A stretch of 47,951 nucleotides of DNA from positions 1-47,951 of the forward strand of contig QIHI01000048.1 in assembly GCA_003230915.1 (NCBI GenBank), given 5' to 3'. Below are positions 44,223 to 47,951 of the stretch, piece by piece. The translations under genes and the position numbers were made by a program. This DNA is from Kiritimatiellales bacterium (GTDB lineage: Bacteria; Verrucomicrobiota; Kiritimatiellia; Kiritimatiellales; Pontiellaceae). Position 1 is the stretch's first letter; each line of letters starts with the position of its first letter. Under the pieces are notes generated by a model, which searched no databases, was not told the DNA's origin, and was given only the letters and a program-made list of their open reading frames with translations.

Positions 44223-45875
44223 CTACTTTCTTGGAGCGCGGAGGGTGAGGGTGCGGTTGAAGATGGGGGTGGCTTCGGTGTGGTCGAGGTCGGCGCAGAA
44301 GTAGCCGATGCGCTCGAACTGGAAACGGTCACTAGGCTTGGATTTCGCGAGACCAGATTCAAGTTTGGCGGTGGTGATTTCTAAGGCAGCGGAGTTGATG
44401 AACTCTTTGAAGTCAGCGTCTTTGTCGGCGAGCGGGTTTTCTTCGGTAAAGAGACGGTCATAGTTGCGGATTTCGGCGTCGACGGCGTGCAGGGCGCTGA
44501 CCCAGTGGATGGTGCCTTTGACTTTGCGGCCGTCGAGGCCGTTACCCCCTTTGGAGTCGAGGTCAAGGTCGCATTGGATTTGAATCACGTTGCCGTCGCT
44601 GTCTTTTTCAACGGCAGTGCAGGTGGCAAGGTAGGCGCCGCGCAAGCGGACCTCGCGGCCCACAAAGAAGCCTTTAAATTTATTGTTGGGCGGCACGTCG
44701 ATGTAGTCGCTCCGCTCAATCCATAGCTCGCGGCTGAAGGGGACGGTGCGGATGCCAAGTTCTTCTTTCTTGGGATGGTTGGGTAGTTCGAATTCTTCGG
44801 TAAGATCGGCGGGATAGTTTTCGAGGACGACTTTGATGGGGTCGATGACGGCCATGGCGCGGAAAGAGGTTTCGTTGAGGTCATCGCGGACGAGGCTTTC
44901 GAACAGCTCGATTTCGGAGATGCTTTCGACTTTGGTGACCCCGAGGATTCCGCAGAAGTTGCGGATGGCGGCGGCGGTGAAGCCGCGGCGGCGCATGCCG
45001 CAGAGGGTAGGCATGCGAGGGTCGTCCCAGCCGTTGACGAGGTTTTCATTCACAAGTTCGAGCAACTTGCGTTTGCTCATGACGGTGTAGGTTAGGTTGA
45101 GGCGCGAGAATTCGATCTGCTGGGGGTGGAAGATGTTTAGTTCGTTGAGGATCCAGTCGTAGAGCGGGCGGTGGACTTCGAACTCGAGGGTGCACATGGA
45201 GTGGGTGACGCCTTCGAGGGAGTCTTCGATGCAGTGGGCGAAGTCGTACATGGGATAGATGCACCAGGTGTCGCCGGTGTTATGGTGGTGGGCACGTTTG
45301 ATGCGATAAAGCGCGGGGTCGCGCAGGTGCAGGTTGGGGGAGGCCATGTCGATCCGTGCGCGGAGGACACAGGCACCGTCTTCGAAGGTTCCATTTTTCA
45401 TCTGCTCAAAGAGGGCTAGATTTTCTTCGACGGAGTGTTTGCGTCCGGGCGGTTCTTTGCCGGGTTCGGTGGGAGCGCCGCGATACTCCTTAAAGTCGGC
45501 TTGTGGGAGCTGGCAGACGTAGGCCTTGCCTTTTTTGATGAGTGCGACGGCATAGCCGTGCATCTGCTCGAAATAGTTGGAGGCCCAGTAGCGGTTTTCG
45601 CCCCAGTCGAAGCCAAGCCATTTGATATCGTCCTGAATGGCCTGAACGTATTCCTCGTCCTCGGCGTCGGGATTGGTGTCGTCGAAGCGCAGGTTGCAGC
45701 GTCCATTGTATTTTTCGGCGGTACCGAAATCGAGGCAGATGGCTTTGGCGTGTCCAATGTGTAAATAACCGTTGGGTTCCGGGGGGAAGCGGGTGACGAT
45801 TTCGGTGCGCTTGCCGGAAGCGAGATCGGCCTCGATGATGTCGTGGATAAAGTTGGTTTTAGTTTCTTCGGTCAT
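44223..45875 (-). CDS. glnS: Glutaminyl-tRNA synthetase
   Basis: A class Ib synthetase that charges tRNA-Gln directly. The 550-aa product has HIGH in RFPPEPNGYLHIGHAKAI and a KMSKS variant in TVMSKRKLLELV. Its core reads FDDTNPDAEDEEYV and PMYDFAHCIEDSLEGVTHS, and the C-terminal beta-barrel anticodon domains are present (FELPNHPKKEELG, VPPNNKFKGFFVG). Direct charging implies that this organism need not rely on Glu-tRNA(Gln) amidation for this codon set. Length matches bacterial GlnRS. Confidence 0.97.
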   Translation of the reverse strand: MTEETKTNFIHDIIEADLASGKRTEIVTRFPPEPNGYLHIGHAKAICLDFGTAEKYNGRCNLRFDDTNPDAEDEEYVQAIQDDIKWLGFDWGENRYWASNYFEQMHGYAVALIKKGKAYVCQLPQADFKEYRGAPTEPGKEPPGRKHSVEENLALFEQMKNGTFEDGACVLRARIDMASPNLHLRDPALYRIKRAHHHNTGDTWCIYPMYDFAHCIEDSLEGVTHSMCTLEFEVHRPLYDWILNELNIFHPQQIEFSRLNLTYTVMSKRKLLELVNENLVNGWDDPRMPTLCGMRRRGFTAAAIRNFCGILGVTKVESISEIELFESLVRDDLNETSFRAMAVIDPIKVVLENYPADLTEEFELPNHPKKEELGIRTVPFSRELWIERSDYIDVPPNNKFKGFFVGREVRLRGAYLATCTAVEKDSDGNVIQIQCDLDLDSKGGNGLDGRKVKGTIHWVSALHAVDAEIRNYDRLFTEENPLADKDADFKEFINSAALEITTAKLESGLAKSKPSDRFQFERIGYFCADLDHTEATPIFNRTLTLRAPRK

Positions 45876-45907
45876 AAGTGGATCCAGCGTTAAAAAAACA
45901 GGCGTTG

Positions 45908-45936
45908 TTTATCCACGATCCAAGTGCGTAGTTCAA
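45908..45936 (-). promoter_or_regulatory. Possible sigma-70 promoter for glnS
   Basis: On the minus strand TTGAAC, a 17-nt spacer and GATAAA precede glnS, leaving a short leader to the ATG. Both hexamers are 4 of 6, so the match is modest. Confidence 0.28.
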
Positions 45937-46095
45937 TCTTTAGCTTATGAGAAAAGAGGTTTTAGCGTGCGAATTCCGAACGGCTGAACGAGCGTAGATG
46001 TTGGTTTGTAGACGCGGGTGATCTGTCGCTCCTCCAGAATGGCTTCGCGCCAGCCGCGTTGCATCCGCACCGCCCAGCCGCACCGCTCGACGGCA

Positions 46096-46114
46096 ACGCG
46101 GCAGGATGCCGCGT
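46096..46114. repeat. Perfect GC-rich hairpin
   Basis: ACGCGGCA-GGA-TGCCGCGT, an 8-bp stem with a 3-nt loop, followed by CTATATTTT on the plus strand. It resembles a REP-type extragenic palindrome; as a terminator it lacks a solid T run and has no gene directly upstream. Confidence 0.5.
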
Positions 46115-46449
46115 CTATATTTTATGAACTCCACCGCCCATTGGCTGCTGATGGAATACGGCCGAATGGCTGAAGCAGGTGGTGGGAGAATAACGAATGT
46201 TGAGCAGGGAATGTCGGAACGACGAGTCTTAATAAATTGTAGGACGGGAGGGGTTGAGGAGCGAATCCTTCCCGCCGAACCTGCACGCGGCGGCGTATAC
46301 CGCCCTGTGCGCGGTGGGCGGGCGAACGGAAACAATGCGACGCGGGTGTTGAGCTGTGTGATTCGCGGGCGGTGCTGTTTAATGCTTGAAACACGGGGCG
46401 GGAGGCATGACTCTGCCTGTCACATTTTAAGCACCACGAAAGGAAAATT

Positions 46450-47025
46450 ATGAAACAGGAAGAAGTATTAGGATTATTCGAGGATGCCGGTGCGCTGCTT
46501 AATGGTCATTTTGAGCTTCGCTCGGGATTGCATAGCAATCAGTTTTTCCAGTGCGCGCATCTGCTGGAACAACCGCGCACGGCGGCCGCACTTTGTGGGG
46601 CGCTTGTTGAAAAACTTAAGGCGGAGCTTAATGATTTAGAGGTGGATACGGTAATTGCCCCGGCGATGGGCGGGATCACGATTGGCCATGAGGTGGCGCG
46701 GGAGCTGGGCCTTCGCTTTATCTTTGTGGAGAAGGAAGACAATGTTTTGTATCTCCGCCGCTTTAAGATTCGCGCGGGTGAACGTTTTGCGATTGCCGAG
46801 GATGTGGTGACGCGCGGGGGCCGGGTGCAGGAGACGGTTGATATCGTCGAGGAAAACGGCGGTGTTGTGGCGGCCATCGGGATTCTGGTGAACCGTAGCG
46901 GGGGCAAGGCGAAATTTAATGCACCGCTGGTGAGTCTACTTGAGATTAACCCGGTGACCTATGAACCCTCCGATTGCCCGCTCTGCGAAGAGGGATTAGG
47001 GCTGGTACATCCGGGAAGTAAATAG
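46450..47025 (+). CDS. pyrE: Orotate phosphoribosyltransferase
   Basis: It converts orotate and PRPP to orotidine monophosphate in pyrimidine synthesis. The 191-aa product has GHFELRSGLHSNQFFQCAHL, then VIAPAMGGITIGHEVAREL and the PRPP-binding FAIAEDVVTRGGRVQETV. The conserved lysine-rich catalytic loop is represented by FVEKEDNVLYLRRFKI. A C-terminal CPLCEEGLGLVHPG with two cysteines is characteristic of one bacterial PyrE branch. AAAGGAAAATT precedes the ATG. Confidence 0.94.
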   Translation: MKQEEVLGLFEDAGALLNGHFELRSGLHSNQFFQCAHLLEQPRTAAALCGALVEKLKAELNDLEVDTVIAPAMGGITIGHEVARELGLRFIFVEKEDNVLYLRRFKIRAGERFAIAEDVVTRGGRVQETVDIVEENGGVVAAIGILVNRSGGKAKFNAPLVSLLEINPVTYEPSDCPLCEEGLGLVHPGSK

Positions 47026-47105
47026 TCGCAGCATCGCTTTGACTTATTCGCGGTGAAGGGGTAAATTTTCCGACTGTTTTTAGAAATTTGAATTGGAGGT
47101 CGCTT

Positions 47106-47816
47106 GTGTCTCATCCGTTGGAATCGATAGTTGCAGTGCAGAAGAAAGATCGCAGGCTTATTAAACTGATGCGGGAAATCCGAGACATCCCGCAACGTAA
47201 GCAGGATATCGAGATGCAATTGGCCGGCTCGGTTCAGAAGCTGGAGACCGCGGTTGATAGTCGGAGGCATACGGAAGCCACGCTGAAGGAGCAGGAGCTG
47301 GAGGTCGAATCCCTTAAAGAACGGATCACCAAATATAAAAACCAGCAGATGGAGGCGCAGACTAACGATCAATACCGCGCTTTCGTTAAAGAAATCGGTA
47401 CGGTAGAACGTGAAATCAACGATCTTGAAGAAAAAGAGATTGTGCTGATGGAGGCGCTTGAAAAAGGCAAAACCATCGAGACCGAGTGCGAGGAAACCTT
47501 GAATGGCGAGCAGGCCGGCATTGCCGATGAGTTGGCGGAGTTGGATGCCCGCGCGGCCGAACTGGCCGAGCAGCTCGAACGGATGAAAGCCGATCGTGCT
47601 CGTGTGGCTGAGCTTTGCGACAAAACGATCCTGCAAAAATATTCGCGCATTATGAACAACAAGCGCGATTTTGCCGTGGTGATGGTGGAGTCGGGCGGAC
47701 ATTGCGGTGGATGCCACATGAAGCTGCCGCCGCAGGTGACTCACGACGCGCGCAACCCGATCAAGGTTGTGGCATGCAACTTTTGCGGGCGCATCGTCTA
47801 TAACCCGGCGTCGTGA
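47106..47816 (+). CDS. Coiled-coil protein with C4 zinc ribbon (CdsZ/DUF164-like)
   Basis: A 236-aa protein: residues 1-170 form a long antiparallel-type coiled coil (LKEQELEVESLKERITKYKN). The C-terminus is a zinc ribbon with four cysteines (HCGGCHMKLPPQV and CNFCGRIVYN). This arrangement matches the zf-RING_7 family, including chlamydial CdsZ, a secretion-linked protein; other members are described as possible nucleic-acid-binding proteins. GTG 47106 with GGAGG 6 nt upstream is a better start than the track's TTG at 47088. It lies just upstream of RNase P RNA. Confidence 0.85.
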   Translation: MSHPLESIVAVQKKDRRLIKLMREIRDIPQRKQDIEMQLAGSVQKLETAVDSRRHTEATLKEQELEVESLKERITKYKNQQMEAQTNDQYRAFVKEIGTVEREINDLEEKEIVLMEALEKGKTIETECEETLNGEQAGIADELAELDARAAELAEQLERMKADRARVAELCDKTILQKYSRIMNNKRDFAVVMVESGGHCGGCHMKLPPQVTHDARNPIKVVACNFCGRIVYNPAS

Positions 47817-47878
47817 GCCGTGAAACATGAATCGTGATTGATTGACTTGGTCACGTATCAATCGTCACTCATCAATTT
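47817..47878 (+). repeat. Intergenic repeat-like tract, copy 2
   Basis: Begins GTGAAACATGAATCGTGATTG one base after gccgt, continues with TTGGTCACG and TCACTCATCA, and has an internal inverted repeat GATTGAT/ATCAATC. It is related to the tract at 43546 and lies between the zinc-ribbon gene and rnpB. Confidence 0.45.
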
Positions 47879-47951
47879 TAAGCAGGCAGGGTGTATCGGT
47901 CGCTCTTCGTTTCGGCGGAGGGAGGAAAGTCCGGACTCCGCAGGGCAGGAC
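47879..47951 (+). ncRNA. rnpB: RNase P RNA, 5' part (cut by window end)
   Basis: The catalytic RNA that removes 5' leaders from tRNA precursors and tmRNA. The segment contains the highly conserved GGAGGAAAGTCCGGACTCC region (helix P4/CR-I) and AGGGCAGG, preceded by a hairpin consistent with P3 (CTCTTCGTTTCGG). The 5' end is estimated. The remainder lies beyond the window, so the class cannot be confirmed. Confidence 0.93.

Larger units (their letters stand above)
45876..46449. other. Intergenic region between glnS and pyrE without a recognised gene
   Basis: These 574 bases are GC-rich and contain short frames on both strands (for example 46106-46453 plus, 115 codons). None has a ribosome-binding site, domain or sensible composition. 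A perfect hairpin lies at 46096-46114 and a smaller one (GGCGG-CGTATA-CCGCC) near 46290. It may be eroded coding DNA or hold an unrecognised RNA. Confidence 0.5.

Noticed and set aside
46106-46453. 115-aa plus-strand ORF between glnS and pyrE
   Set aside because: It has no ribosome-binding site, its end overlaps the pyrE start, it covers a perfect hairpin, and the product matches no pattern I know.

Overview
The window looks like a chromosomal segment of a Gram-negative-type, probably anaerobic or microaerotolerant bacterium of the PVC superphylum. A Kiritimatiellota/Lentisphaerota-like member is my best guess. This is inferred from gene order (trpS-scpA-scpB-pheA next to ssrA), a ribosomal protein operon lacking rpsN, rpmD and tuf, decayed RHS/YD-repeat genes, and a 2-oxoacid:ferredoxin oxidoreductase cluster. 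No rRNA is present, so the placement is not proven.

Layout. (1) 1-2908: the 3' part of nusA, infB and a clear terminator. (2) 2950-13540: an accessory region. It holds a frameshifted RHS-repeat pseudogene and a GH18-type secreted protein. It also holds a minus-strand pair encoding a secreted/anchored protein and a 1469-aa membrane PAS/coiled-coil protein whose kinase-like end has lost its catalytic residues. A divergent plus-strand trio follows: a 247-aa protein, a membrane protein and an overlooked 54-aa protein related to the N-terminus of the first. The two divergent start regions carry matched sigma-54-like GG-N10-GC elements. An internally deleted IS3-family element with 27-bp terminal inverted repeats lies right after the trio. 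(3) 13714-17744: trpS, scpA, scpB, pheA and tmRNA. (4) 18323-32690: a fused str/S10/spc ribosomal operon, rpsL to map. (5) 32691-34821: a synteny break with an IS630 remnant, a STAS protein, rsmI and an 18-codon stump of a metallophosphoesterase. (6) 34822-39516: a three-gene 2-oxoacid:ferredoxin oxidoreductase operon with a flavoprotein-ferredoxin partner. (7) 39763-45875: Mn-type superoxide dismutase, tyrA-aroA, a NERD protein, a DJ-1-family protein and glnS. (8) 46450-47951: pyrE, a CdsZ-like zinc-ribbon coiled-coil protein and the 5' end of RNase P RNA.

How the genes work together. Most of the window is core information processing: translation initiation and elongation, ribosomal proteins, two aminoacyl-tRNA synthetases, tmRNA rescue, RNase P, SecY and methionine aminopeptidase, and chromosome condensation. 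Aromatic amino-acid synthesis is split between pheA and tyrA-aroA. The oxidoreductase operon points to ferredoxin-linked carbon metabolism, with superoxide dismutase as oxygen defence.

The best candidate for an undescribed system is the divergent cluster at about 4904-12783: a pseudokinase-like sensor, a surface protein, a membrane protein with a long acidic tail and two proteins sharing a small domain, possibly co-controlled by sigma-54. All functional statements there are inference. No database search was possible.
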